Shown here: positions 11,861-23,700 of the stretch, piece after piece
Layout: each line of letters opens with the position of its first letter
How positions within the stretch are numbered: the stretch's first letter is position 1
Source of the DNA: Takakia lepidozioides
Lineage: Eukaryota > Streptophyta > Takakiopsida > Takakiales > Takakiaceae
DNA length: 60,000 nt
Assembly: GCA_030704615.1 (NCBI GenBank)
Contig: CM060731.1
Span: forward strand, 82,442,756 to 82,502,755
Reading direction: 5' to 3'
Position numbers and translations under genes: made by a program
Notes under the pieces: model-generated
What the model was told of the DNA's origin: nothing
The model's input: only the letters and a program-made list of their open reading frames with translations
Database searches by the model: none

Positions 11861-11971
11861 GACGTACGTACTCGGATGTTTAAAAATGACTTGTAATTGA
11901 TACTGTAATGGAAGTTACTGTGGTTAAATATATGAGTAAACAACAAACTAATTGTATGAATTATATATTAC

Positions 11972-12157
11972 GTGCAGCCACGAGTCGTTGCCCTCCAAGC
12001 GCACAAAAACAGTACATCACAGATACGTGATGAGTTGGAGGTGGACCATCCATTGCCGGATGTCACTTTGTTTTTCCCTCAGGTTGACATAGATAGGGTC
12101 CGTGAGACGAGGGGCTTACCCTACGCCCTTCGACTGGGGGTCGCTTCAACTTCCTAA
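11972..12157 (+). CDS. Possible terminal exon of unknown function
   Basis: An acceptor-like TTACGTGCAG precedes an open stretch ending in a TAA at about 12155, rich in charged residues (QIRDELEVDHPLPDV). I recognise no family. It lies between the palindrome element and the CACTA-like end, and may be chance. Confidence 0.2.
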   Translation: MQPRVVALQAHKNSTSQIRDELEVDHPLPDVTLFFPQVDIDRVRETRGLPYALRLGVASTS

Positions 12158-12179
12158 CAATAACCCGACGCTGTTTAAC

Positions 12180-12868
12180 AGTGCCCCCTAGGGAGACTGT
12201 TGCTCTGTGTTGTTGTTGTTGTTTTTTTTCTTTTTCTTTTTCTTTGTGGGGTGCTACCAGCGACTCCCTGGGCGTCGGTTCGAGCTCCCAAATATATATT
12301 GGGGGTGCGCGTAGCGAATGGCTTAGGGGTCGTAGTCAACTGTTTAGTTATTTGTTAATAGCGACTGTAGAAAAGTCGGTAGGATACCGTCCATTCAGAG
12401 GTCGGTTACAGGTTTTCTGCTAAAAAATCAGACTTTAAATTGACATTAAAGAATTAAAAATCAAAATCAGAACTTTAATAATCAAATTTCCCCGTTAAAG
12501 CGACGCCCAGGACGACGGTAGACAGTGTTAAAAATATATTTGGTTGGTCTGAAGGTCGTTTGGGGGGGGGGGGGGAACCCTAATCCGACTCCAGAGGGGT
12601 CGGATGGGGACCGTCGGCAGGGGCGTCGCAGGAAGAAACCGACGGGAAATCAACCCCGCCATATTAGCGACGCCAGGGGGGTCGGTCCCAATGACTTAGT
12701 CATTTTGGGATCCTCATTTTGCTGGGATTTCAGTATAGCGACCCCTCAGGGGTTGGTATAATACCGACCCCTGAATAGCGACCCTCTTGACGTCGCTGAT
12801 AAGTGGGGTCGCACAGTGTCGCGCGCGTCGGGCCGTGGACGTCGTAAACCCCCCCTTTTTGCAGTAGT
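12180..12868. mobile_element. CACTA-like right terminus with subterminal repeats
   Basis: The sequence ends in CCCCCCCTTTTTGCAGTAGTG at 12868; its reverse complement starts CACTACTGCAAAAAGGGG, the form of a plant CACTA/EnSpm terminal inverted repeat. The preceding 650 bp is packed with direct and inverted copies of short motifs (GCGACCCCT, GGGGTCGGT, GACGTCG), as in CACTA subterminal regions; the dyad near 12750-12775 is the clearest. Immediately after 12868 a LINE reading frame continues, so the element appears to sit inside that LINE. I found no matching CACTACTGC left end nearby, so it may lie outside the window or have been lost. No transposase is visible next to it. Confidence 0.55.
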
Positions 12869-14270
12869 GTTCTAAAAGACCAGGCCACATCAACCCTGCT
12901 GCAGCACATTCCCTGCGCAATCTCTCAAAGGGACAAATCAATTTTGACTGAACCATTCTCCATGGAGGAACTGGGTAAAGCGGTGGATTCCATGGCATCC
13001 CAGAAATCTCCAGGCTTGGATGGCCTCCCTGTAGAGCTCTTCAAAGCAATGTGGCAGACCCTTGGGGAAGAATACCTGCTCATGGCCAATGACATTCTTG
13101 AAAAGAAAATTATGCCATCACAGATTTCTGAAGGACTTGTCACTCTCATTTTCAAGAAGGGAGACAGGGAGGATATGGCCAACTACCGCCCTATCACATT
13201 GTTGAACTCCACCTACAAAATTATAGCAAAGGCCCTTGCATTGAGACTGCAACCTCTGCTGTCAAAGATGATAAGGAAAAATCAAACAGGCTTTCTCAAG
13301 GATCGCATGATTCTAGACAACATCCTTCTGGCACATGAGGCCCTGCACAGAGCTCAGGTGAACAATCAACCTTTGGCATTTCTTATGCTAGATTTTGAAA
13401 AGGCATTCGACTCCATAGATTGGACATTTCTGATAGGAGCCTTGGAGAAGACAGGGCTTGGGGGCCCCTTTCTTTCTTGGGTTCAGATCTTGCTGCACTC
13501 GGCCTCCAGCAGAGTGATGGTAAATGGTGTGGTCTCCAAGAGTTTTCCAATTTCCAGATCGGTCAGACAGGGGTGCCCCTTGGCCCCATTTCTATTTTTA
13601 ATAGCTGCAGACTCCCTGGGTCACTTGCTTGACCACCGAGTGGACATCATTGGGCTACACCTGCCAACACTCATACCTGAGATGCTCAAATTGTCTATGT
13701 ACGCAAATGACACAGTTTTGCTGCTTGACAATTCCACCACAAGCAATATTGATAGAGCTCTTCATACATTGTGCACCTGCCTGGGTTCTGGGCTGAAGAT
13801 AAACTGGAAAAAGTCAATAGGGATCCTGTCCCAGCTGCAAGAGGGCTCAGGTGTGACACATTTTCAACCCTGGGGAGCTGACATCGGCTTGAGGTGGTTG
13901 CAAGAGGGGGAAACGCACACTCTGCTAGGGCATGAGATGGGATTAAACATGATGCAGCAAAGTAGAATGAAGGAGGTGCTGGCAAAATACAAAAGAAAAC
14001 TGGCATTCTGGTGCTCTGCAATGCTCTCAGTTGTAGGGAGGGCCCTTGCAGCCAACCAGATTCTGCAGGCTTCATTGTGGTTCTTCGCTGCAGTATGGAC
14101 CCAGACTCAACTATGCTCAAGGAGATTAAAGCCCTCACGCGCAACTTCATTTGGGGAGCCACCAAAGTCACACAAGTGAGAAGAGCACTACTCTCATGGG
14201 ATCAACTATGCCAGAAAAAATCTGGGACTCATCGATCCTACAGCTCAAATAAATGCCTTGCTAGCATGCA
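12869..14270 (+). pseudogene. LINE reverse transcriptase, 5'-truncated by CACTA-like end
   Basis: A long frame from the CACTA junction to about 14175 encodes an RVT_1-type reverse transcriptase: LTEPFSMEELGKAVDSM, KSPGLDGLP, YRPITLLNSTYKIIAK, NQTGFLKDR, DFEKAFDSIDW (first catalytic Asp), RQGCPLAPFLF, then MYANDTVLL where the family has YADD. The first Asp of that pair is Asn here, so this copy is probably inactive. The frame shifts near 14100-14170 into DSTMLKEIKALTRNFIWGA, which is further LINE protein, and stops matching LINE near 14270, where a transposase fragment begins. The endonuclease part is missing. Confidence 0.85.
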
Positions 14271-14271
14271 A

Positions 14272-14690
14272 AAGGATGGCGATCTGCAGAACTGTTTCCT
14301 TATGTTTGATCACGTCAAACGAGTGAAAGACTGGAAAACAATGGCGTGTCATGTTTATGATCCTTTCTACCAGCGAGTCGTGTCAATTGCAGTGTGTGAC
14401 ATGCAATCGGAGGATGCGGAGTCGCAGCAGCTTATGTGAAGATGTCTCATTCGCGTGATGGCATCCCATGGTGTCCCATCCCCAAATTTCGCTGGTTTTA
14501 TGGCCGACAGTGCTCAAGCAAATTTCAATGTTGTTCGCATTGTGTTCGGTTCAGGAGATCTAAAGGTGCCAATGCCAGGAAGAGAGCGAACATGTCTTTT
14601 CCATTGGACGCAGTCCCTTGAGAAACATACCAAGGCAGACATCAAATCGGACATGCGGCCGATTCATCTTAAACTATGCAAACAATAAAA
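14272..14690 (+). pseudogene. Fragment of a second MULE-like transposase
   Basis: This stretch is a diverged copy of the transposase core at about 2560-2170 (minus). Matching pieces: DLQNCFLMFDHVKR against DLSNCWVMFDHIRR; ACHVYDPFYQRVVSIAVCDM against GAHVYDPHCRKLMTIAICEM; FAGFMADSAQANFNVVR against FRGFMADNAQANWAAVR; ERTCLFHWTQSLE against ERSCGFHFMQSLT. It is broken by a stop after 14439. It joins the LINE directly, so it is a separate insertion or recombination product rather than part of the 0.4-11 kb element. Confidence 0.85.
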
Positions 14691-14965
14691 AGATGCCAAA
14701 AGCAAGGCGGAGGCGAAGTCTAAATTTAGGATCTCGACTTTTCTTATGCCTCCAATTGAAATCTGCCTCGTCTCCATCACCAGGGGACTTCCCATTGAGG
14801 GGGGATTGATTGATTCCAGGTAAAGCGCATGTTGGGAAGACTAGAGCCGAGCAAATTGCCTTTGCCCCAGGAGTCGGCGAAATCTTGAAGCAGCTTCCTC
14901 CCTCGTTGCTCCGAAGTTCTGGGAAGAGCTGCACAAACAGTGTCCCATGCTTTTCGCCCCTCAGG

Positions 14966-16260
14966 TTACAGATCAAAATATATGTGAAAGAGGATTGATC
15001 TGCCCCTGGGGGCTTTTCCCTCATAAACCCAATTGCATCTGGCTCTCCATAGATTCCACAAGGTGTGGGCTCTAAGAGTGTTCCATACTGGGCAAACACT
15101 CATTGTTAGACCAGACAGGAAATTTAAAAGCAGTAGAGATGGAGGAGAAGAGGCTGGGAAAGAAGTCCAATGAGAGTAGAACGAGAGAACCAGCCCCCAG
15201 ATTCTACTTGAAAGATTGCAGGACATCAGACAATGTTCTATGGATTCCGTTTGTGAATGGCAGAGAGTACAGGTAGGGTTATCCTCATGCGTTCGCTGCC
15301 TGACTGGAATGATTCTGTGTACGAGCTTCCATAGAAAGCCTGATATCTTTGCAGGCCTATGCTTCCTCAAAATATCTTTCCATATCTTGTTCCAGATCCT
15401 TTGGGTAAGGCTGTTGTTGCCCCATTTTGCTGACCATTTACCTCTAAAGGATTGGGGTGGGCAGGCCAGGGAGTACCCTTTCTTCACTGTGTATCCAAAG
15501 AAAGGGGTTTTCTTCTTGTCCATCCATTTCCACTCCCCTGGGTCAAACTGCAGATCTTCCAAAGGGCACATGAGAAACCAGGTGAGTGTTTCATGACAGG
15601 CCCATTGAGCCTCCATCCCTAGAGGTGGCAAGGGGTTTGCATTTCCTTTGCCATCAAGCACCTGTATGTGGAACAAGTTTGTTTTAGGAACCTCCACCAT
15701 CCCTGTATAAGAGAGGTCACCCTCGCAATCTGTGTGAAACCCCAGTCCAAATGCCATTGGTCCATGAGTTTCTATGACCAGTATCACTGTCTTTCCATTG
15801 TCTCTGTTGCAAGCCATCCAGAAGAGCCGTCCAATTCTGAGCTTGTTCCTCCAGCAGTGGGGTCATATATTGCGGGATATTGGCCAGGAGAGCGCCCCAG
15901 GCCCTGGATCTCCTCCTGCCAAAGGTTCCTGATATGGCCTCTTATGTAAGGAAATTTTCCCCCGAGCGCATTGCTGCAATGTGAGTGAAACCCTGCCCCT
16001 CCCAGAAAGCCCAGCGAGGGGTTTGCGTGAGCAAGACAACAGAGTCCGTGTTGTAGTTTGCGAATAGGGGTTGCCGAAGACATTCCTGCCGGCTGGCTGG
16101 CATTCTTTGGATAAGGTTACCCCTGATGCTTTGCCAGGCTCTCCAGATAGATTGCCAAGGTCTAGAGCCGAGAGCCACTGCTGCGTTTTTGCCTTGAACA
16201 ATCCATCTAAGTGATTGAGCCCAAAGTTTTTGATGTTTTTGGCACTGAGCCCATCAGGTA
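14966..16260 (-). pseudogene. LINE C-terminal region (zf-RVT type), inverted
   Basis: On the minus strand, 15817-14966 is open for 283 codons. It contains WNKIWKDILRKHRPAKISGFLWKL in part, the cysteine motif CTLCHSQTESIEHCLMSC and a tryptophan-rich end (LRAHTLWNLWRARCNW). This is the typical post-RT region and zinc finger of plant LINEs. Upstream pieces in changing frames extend to about 16260. It points against the reverse transcriptase at 12869-14270, so the two are probably different insertions or an inverted rearrangement. A similar tail lies at 44029-45233. The adjoining 14700-14965 holds no recognisable coding. Confidence 0.8.
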
Positions 16261-16769
16261 AGGTTGAATGAGCTTACTCCAAGGGGAGTATCTATGAGTG
16301 ATGGCTCAAGTTCTAAAGTACTGAACTTGTCTTCACATTGCCACTGCAGATCTTCTCCAACTCCTTGTCTTCTCAGCTCGTCAACTCCGGATCAGCTCCG
16401 CACCTCATCTTTGCATGACCTTTGTGCTCTTATCTCAAGGAGTAGCTAGCTACCTCTCCAATCAAAACCATTCTCGGAACAATGCATACAAGTCTCTCTT
16501 GCATAGATATTTCTTACTGCTCTTTCACCCTGCCCTAGCATAGCATGTTATCTCTCTCGCAACCTTTGCTTTACCACTATTCACTCCCTCCCTATCTACT
16601 GTTAGCAAGTTCGCTACGGCCACGGGGATGTTCCCCCTTAGTAAGCCTTCACGGCCTTTTGGGTGGTTATTTTTTTCCACCAATGTGACATCTTCTTTTT
16701 AATTAATTTGACTAAAAGGGCCTATGTCCCTTTCCAATAAATCAATAAATAAATAAAATCTCGAAATTT
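16261..16769. other. No gene seen
   Basis: Short TC-rich stretches and an AATAAATAAATAAAT tract near 16737. Possibly the 5' side of the inverted LINE; nothing I can identify. Confidence 0.5.
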
Positions 16770-17330
16770 ACAAATGGCACAGTTCTAGCTTGATGATATC
16801 AGCATGGACCTCTCTGCCCTTTTCCACTGCCCCTAGGCTAGCACACGCATTGAGAGCAGAAACGAACGTGACCTTGCCCGCCGTCACGCCTTTATGTTTC
16901 ATAGTTGCTTTTCAATGGGGCTCTCCTTTAAGACCTCCTCTTGTACATAAACACCATAAGGCTTTCTTCTTGCAAAGATCTCCATAGCCTTTCTACTAAA
17001 CCCCATAGTCCATAGGCATTCCGTTCAGACATTTTGTCAAATACTTCACGAGAGTCCCTTGTGCTCCCACACTTGGCATACATGTTGACAAGGGTGTTCA
17101 GCTTGAAAAGGATGTCCATTCTACTCATGTTCCCCAACAGCATAGTATGACCATATAGGCAACTACTTCAATCACTAGGTGCTGGTATAGGTCCAGGACA
17201 ACACGGAGACTGCATTGCTGTGACATACATGCTCTAGAGACCCGAGCATGATTCTTGGGCCCGAAGTTTGCAAGGTGGAGACCCAGTCCATCTTCAACCA
17301 TTGTATCTGAAACTTGCACACTGTTTTTTT
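16770..17330 (-). pseudogene. PPR-protein pseudogene fragment
   Basis: Minus-strand frames give LNTLVNMYAKCGSTRDSREVFDKMSERNAYG (partial, 17100-17000) and, lower down, FVSALNACASLGAVEKGREVHADI (about 16880-16790). These match consecutive L, S and P repeats of the PPR protein at 20.6-24.1 kb. The pieces are separated by frame changes and stops. It is probably a decayed relative of the downstream gene, in the opposite orientation. Confidence 0.75.
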
Positions 17331-18950
17331 TCTTTTTCTTTTTGTGAAGGAAGTCTGAGCGACGGCTACAGGGCCTTGGGGGAGGGTGTGGTGCTGCAAT
17401 ACATCAAATATCCCACCGGACTGCTGCCTGCCTCAACACCTTCAACATCCACATAGCCAAGCACTTCTTTGCAAAGTCTGCGGAGCTCGTATGGGTCTTA
17501 AACCGAACATCTCACTAAACGAGCTGACGACAGCCATGCAGCCTGTATGAATTTTCGTACATCTCGTTAAGGACAAATCAACTTCTTCATATGTCAACGG
17601 TTGCAATTCCTTCTATATTCCTCGATCGCTATCACCGTGAAGTGGACCCGCAGTTCTGATGATCAATACTGGGAAGAGAACTATGAAAAGTCTGGGATCT
17701 CTTCTCAATCAAAGTCTGCCTCGGCATCTTGACTGTGAGGATTTCTGTCTTCTGGGTCATCTCTTTCTCCCGTACGTTGAGCACCCTTCTCCTGCACATG
17801 CCTGGGATATCAGAATCCTGTTGTTTTTGTCTGGTGGCAGTTTTCCAAATTGCCTACTGGTCCTCTTGTTTTTTCCTCCCTTGCCAAGCTTAGAGGCTTT
17901 GGAGTATGTCTTCTTTGAACCACTCGATGCATCCGTCCTCTCAAGATTACTGCCGCTTCTGCACGCCAAAAACTATTGCAGCGCTTATTTTATTTTCTCC
18001 TTGAGATTGGCTGTGTTTTTAGGATGAAATTTGTGCGGCACAACAACCTAGCTATGCTCATCTCATCTCAAAGCCTCTGATTGCCTACTGCATTCTTGTT
18101 GCGGCTTCACATTTGACCTGTGAATATCAGTACCCAACCATCTGATGCTCTTTGTTCCTACAATTGTTTAGCAGTGAGGAATGTGGCAGATCTGGAGACA
18201 TATGTTCTGGCATCCCCTGTTCATTTTCCTTGGTAGGCAGATTGTCCAAGGGTTCATTTTCTTGGGCTATAACAGGAAGAATCTGCCTCCTGGGTTCATA
18301 TATTGCTGGAAAAAGGGGAGGGTGAACGCAATATTATTTATGTGTCTGTCCACATCTGTTGTTTGATAGAACAAGCGAGAACTTTCAAAGGGTTACCGCA
18401 GGGAAAGATAAAGATAGAGATCCTTTAACTTTCACCAAAACTGCGTAGGCTTACCACAAGCTGGATTAGGATCCTGGTTGTGCAGTTGTTTTTGCATCAG
18501 TTTGGAGTGCACCGGGTGGGTTTTACCAAAGATTATCGTGTGGTGGGGATGGCAGCATGCTCCATCGTTCTCCTGAGTGCTCATGTGGGCTCCATATTCA
18601 AGGCCATGCCTTCTCGTTTTGGTCATGCAAGAGGCCGCATATCATGCAGCAGATTAAGGGGCTGGGCTGTGGAGCTCAAAGCAGCACCCCCCTTGGCAAT
18701 GTGCCAAGGACAGAGTCTCTTACAACTGGTGGCTATGGCGCCTTCTGATGCCAATGAAAGCAGGTCATAACGGAACACCTTTGCAGTTTCTTTGTTGGGG
18801 TCGCTGTAATGTATTCACTTTATAATCCAGTTCCGAATTGTCCTTTTGACCTATCCAGCAGAAACTAATCTAACTTGGTTGAAGAAGTAAGACAATGGCT
18901 ATAATCGATACGTTTGCCCTCTTGAAACTTTTGGTATATCTGGTACATAT
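17331..18950. other. No firm gene; possible minus-strand exon at 17757-17969
   Basis: On the minus strand 17969-17757 is open and Lys/Ser-rich (KKTYSKASKLGKGGKNKRTS), which could be a coding exon but matches nothing I know. On the plus strand an ORF at about 18480-18770 lies upstream of the first PDF motif, where an OSB protein would have its OB fold. I cannot recognise an OB fold in it. Confidence 0.3.
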
Positions 18951-18956
18951 GTCAAC

Positions 18957-20720
18957 AGAGCAGTGCTGGCAGGAGTTCTTTAAAGAGACTTCACAATGGT
19001 GCGACTACAGTGTTGACATGGTGTGCATCTTCATGTAGGATGTGAAAGACTCTGACATGGAGGGAGTTGGACTGACTGGTATGATAATGTTTTGTGGACA
19101 GAATTGTCCCCATAGTTGTTGAGTTGATTATAATTTCAGTCGTTCTGCAAAAGGTGCTCTTACTGTCAGTATCGTCTCTATCATAGCTTGTTCTTCCTAA
19201 GTGGCAGGATGCCCAAGCGTTTTTGCTTGGAGTTTGCAAGGTACTTAGGAAGTTTGATGGTTGTGGCTTGGCTAAAAGTGGCTGCTCAGCTGCCCCTGGT
19301 GATTTTCACAGACCAATACAAAATCTCCAGACAACAGACGGCAGTGCGCACAAGAAGTCCTTTGGATTGGGGGTCAGTTTAATCCTCCTTGGGTGAGCTA
19401 TGACACAAGGTCGAGAACAGTCTCATGGTATGGAAATATAGCAGAGTGTGATTCTGGTTCCGGTGGGATGCTCGAGCTTTGCAGATGAAAATGAGTGCGA
19501 CTAGCCTGATCAGAAGGGCAGCCTTGTCGTGCAAAAGCCCGTTTTGCATCCGTAAGTCTGGACACATTTGTATGTTCCTCGTTGTGTTACTTCAGATAGA
19601 GCCCAGAGTGACTGGCATGAATGTTGTTGAAATCTACACTATCACATGTCCATAAAGGAACCTGTCAAAGTTTTTGATGCTCTTGGAATTTCTGGCACAA
19701 AGGTCAACAACCATGGAGGGAAAAGCGTTGGCAAGGGTTCATAAAATATCCTTCACGATGGCAGGACAACTGCAATAGCAAGGTTCGGCTTTCTTCACAT
19801 ATGACGTGAAGGAGTTTGTGTGTTCTGCTACCTGTTGGTATCATAGGTTGTTCTTCCTGAGCAGGCCATGAAACTGCGTTTCCCCTGGTGTTCCGCGGTA
19901 GTTGGTAGGGTTGGTTTGGTCTTAGGAGGCTGTGTTTTACACAACTAATGCTGCCCAGCTGCACCATGGTGGTTTTCACAGACAAATCCTAAGTCACTGG
20001 ACTACAGACATAAGCAGCATGTTCAAGAGGTCCTTTGGATCAAGGATTGGTTGAGTCCTCCTTTGGTGAAACAAAACCTAGCAGTTTCCATGACACAAGG
20101 TCAAGCACAATGTGGTTCGGGCACCTTCTTAAACATGTTTGGGCTTGTTCTGTCCTCTTATCAAGTTTTATCTCTACTTTCTCATCGTGGATTGTATAAA
20201 GTTAGCTCGTCTGTATGATCTATGGTGATTCTGAGTGTATTTTTACGTGTTTCTCCCAGTGGGGTTGCAGGCAAGTATCCGACAACGGGAATCAGAGACA
20301 AGGAGGAGCTTTGGAAGGAATATTTTTCAAACCGCAGTCAATGGTGGGACTATCAAGGCATAAAGGTGAATGCCTGTTATGTTACAGCAGAAGTAGAGGG
20401 CAGGCAACAAGATGCATCAAAAAACTTGTTTCCCCAACACGCTTTATAAGTCTTTCAGTAATTCAGCATTAGAGCGTGGAAAGTAGGGTTGGGGTGTTGG
20501 CTAGGTAAGTTGTAGGTTGTCAATGTCAGCTGCTAGCAGCAAGGGGTTGGATATATGCATTACTATTGTGAAGGCAGGGATAGCTGAAGGGAGGCATGGA
20601 TGGAGTGTGGGTCCAGATCCATCTGAGAGGGCCTCATTTCCAGCACAAGATTGCTAATGAGCCCCAGTGGATTAATAGCTACAAGAAACCTGCATGGGTA
20701 GACGGTCAACTGGAAGTAGC
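18957..20720 (+). CDS. OSB-like organellar ssDNA-binding protein exons: three tandem PDF motifs
   Basis: OSB proteins bind single-stranded DNA in plastids or mitochondria through an OB fold and C-terminal PDF motifs (LW..FF..P..WWDNR ... YPDFKHK....LW....P.WV). Here that motif recurs three times, each split by an intron. Copy 1: WQEFFKETSQWCDY (about 18966) and SPDNRRQ..QEVLWI...NPPWV (about 19325-19395). Copy 2: KRWQGFIKYPSRWQDN (about 19720) and LDYRHK..QEVLWIKD (about 19990-20060). Copy 3: LWKEYFSNRSQWWDY (exon 20271-20365) and GPHFQHKIANEPQWINSYKK (exon from 20617). Copy 3 has clean splice sites (CAG before 20271, GTGAAT after 20365, GTCCAG before 20617) and matching phase. Copies 1 and 2 look degenerate (WWD reads WCD and WQD). 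The units are about 650 bp apart, which suggests tandem exon-pair duplication. Confidence 0.6.
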
Positions 20721-23700
20721 AGCAGCACATTTGATAAAACCACGCACCTCCGCTATGGCCGCTGCCTTTGAAGGAAGAACAAAAGGAGTTGACAAGATGT
20801 CTTCTGGCGCTTGTGGGAGTGTGAGGGTACTACGGGAGACAGGACAACTGACAAAGGCTCTGCACATTTTGAACCAAGGTGGCATCCCAGTAGATTCCGA
20901 TACTTATGTCTGTCTCTTGCGTAAGTGCATCAATATGAAAGGCCTAGCAGCAGGAAAGCAGGTGCATGCCCACATTATCCAAAGTGGATTCAAGCCAAAC
21001 GCGTTTCTACAAAATACCCTTGTTGACATGTATAACAAATGTGGGAGCATTGCGGATGCACACCAAGTGTTTGACAAAATGCCTGAACGAGGTTTGATCA
21101 CTTGGAATATAATGATGGCAGGGTATACCAAGCATGGGTGTGGTAGGATTGCCTTGGAGACCTATGAGCAAATGAAACTGGAAGGGGTGATGCCCAACCA
21201 GGTAACATTCATTTGCGTTCTCCAGGCTTGTGCAAGTCTGGCAGCCCTGGAAAAGGGCAAAGAGGTCCATGCTGACATCATGAAAGCTGGAATTGTACCA
21301 AATATGATTCTGAACACTACCCTTGTGGACATGTATGCCAAATGCGGGAGCATTGAGAATGCAAAGGGAGTGTTTGACAATATGGCTGAACGAGATGTGG
21401 TATCCTGGAATGCGATGATCGCAGGATATGCCCACAAGAGGTGTGGGATGGAAGCTTTGGCAACCTATGAGCAAATGATGGGGGAAGGGGTGAAGCCCAA
21501 TCGGGTGACATTCGTTTGCATTTGCAATGCGTGTGCCAGCCTTGGAGCCCTGGAGAAAGGCAAAATGGTCCATTCTGATGTCATGAAAGCTGGAATAGTA
21601 CCAAATATGATTCTGAATACTGCCCTTGTGGACATGTATGCCAAATGCGGGAGCATGGAGGATGCAAAGTGGGTGTTCAACAATATGGCTGAACGAAATG
21701 TCGTGTCATGGAATGTGATGATTGCAGGATATGCCCAGAAGAGATGTGGAAAGAGGGCATTGGAGACCTATGAGCAAATGATATGGGAAGGGGTGAAGCC
21801 CAACCAGGTCACGTTCGTTTGTGTTTGCAATGCATGTGCAAGTCTGGCAGCCCTGGACAAGGGCAAAGAGGTCCATGCTGATATCATGAAAGCTGAAATT
21901 GTACCAAATACGATTCTCAATACTGCCCTTGTGGACATGTATGCCAAATGTGGGAGCATCGAGGATGCAAAGGGAGTGTTTAAAAATATGACTGAAAGAA
22001 ATGTGGTGTCATGGAACGCAATGATCGCAGGATATGCCCAGCATGGGCATGGAATGGAGGCTTTGGAGATCTATCAGCAAATGAGGCGGGAAGGGGTCAA
22101 GCCGGACCAGGTCACCTTCATTTGCATTTGCAATGCATGCGCGAGCCTGGCAACCCTGGAAAAGGGAAAAGAGGTCCATGCTGACATCAGAAAAACTGGA
22201 ATTGTACCAAATATGATTCTGAATACTACCCTTGTGCACATGTATGCCAAATGTGGGAGCATTGAGGATGCAAAGGGGGTGTTTGACAATATGCCTGAAC
22301 GAGATGTGGTGTCCTGGAATGCGATGATCGCAGGATATGCCCAGAAGGGGTTTGCATTGGTGGCTTTGGAGACCTATGAGCAAATGATGTGGGAAGGGGT
22401 GAAGCCGGACCAGGTCACATTCATTTGTGTTTGCAATGCATGTGCGAGCCTGACAGCCCTCGAAAAGGCCAAAGTGGTCCATGCTGACATCATGAAATCT
22501 GGAATTGCACCAGATATCATTCTGAATACCACCCTCGTGGACATGTATGCCAAATGCAGAAGCATCAAGGATGCAAAGGGAGTTTTGGATAATATGGCTG
22601 AACGAAATGTGGTGTCCTGGAATGCAATGATTGCAGGATATGCCCAGCATGGGTGCGGAATGGGGGCTTTGGAGACTTACGAGCAAATGATGTTGGAAGG
22701 GATGATGCCAGATGAGGTCACGTTTGTTAGTGTTTGCAATGCGTGTGCAAGCCTGGTAGCTCTGGAAAAGGGCAAACAGGTTCATGCTGACATAATGAAA
22801 GCTGGATTTGTACAAAACATGATTCTGAATACTACCCTCGTGGACATGTATGCCAAATGCGGGAGCATGGAGGATGCAAAGAGAGTGTTTGACAATATGG
22901 CTGAACGAAATGTGGTGTCATGGAGTGCAATGATCGCAGGATATGCCCAGCATGGTTGTGGGATGGAGGCTTTGGAGACCTACCAGCAAATGATGCGGGA
23001 GGGGGTGAAGCCGGACCAGGTCACGTTCATTTGTGTTTGCAATGCATGTGCAAGCCTGGCAGCCCTTGAAAAGGGTAGAGAGGTTCATACTGACATCATG
23101 ACAGCAGGAATTGTACCAGATATCATTCTGAATACCACCCTTGTGGACATGTATGCCAAATGTGGGAGCATCAAGAATGCTAAGGGAGTGTTCAACAATA
23201 TGGCTGAACGAAATGTGGTGTCATGGAATGCGATGATTGCAGGATATGCCCAGCATGGTTGTCGCAGGGAGACCCTGCAACTACTTGAAGGAATGGAAAA
23301 GGAAGGCTTGAAGCCAAACAGTATCACCTTTATATGTGTTCTCCAAGCATGTAGCCATGGGGGCCTAGTGGATGAAGGCAGACACTACTTCGATTCCCTG
23401 AGTCGAGATCATGGTCTCACTCCTACAGTGGAGCATTGTGCCTGTATGGTGGACCTTCTTGGCCGTGCAGGGCAATTGGATGAGGCTTGGGACTTCATTT
23501 ACAGAATGCCAGTCCAACCAGATGGAATGGTGTGGAAAGCCTTGCTTGGTGCCTGCAAAATTCATGGCAATGTGGAGTTGGCAGAATGTGCAGCAAAATC
23601 TATTCTCAAGTGGGATCGACAAGACGCTGCAACTTATGTGTTGCTATCTAATATCTATGCTGCAGCTGGCAGGTGGGAAGATACTGCTAAGGTAAGAAAA

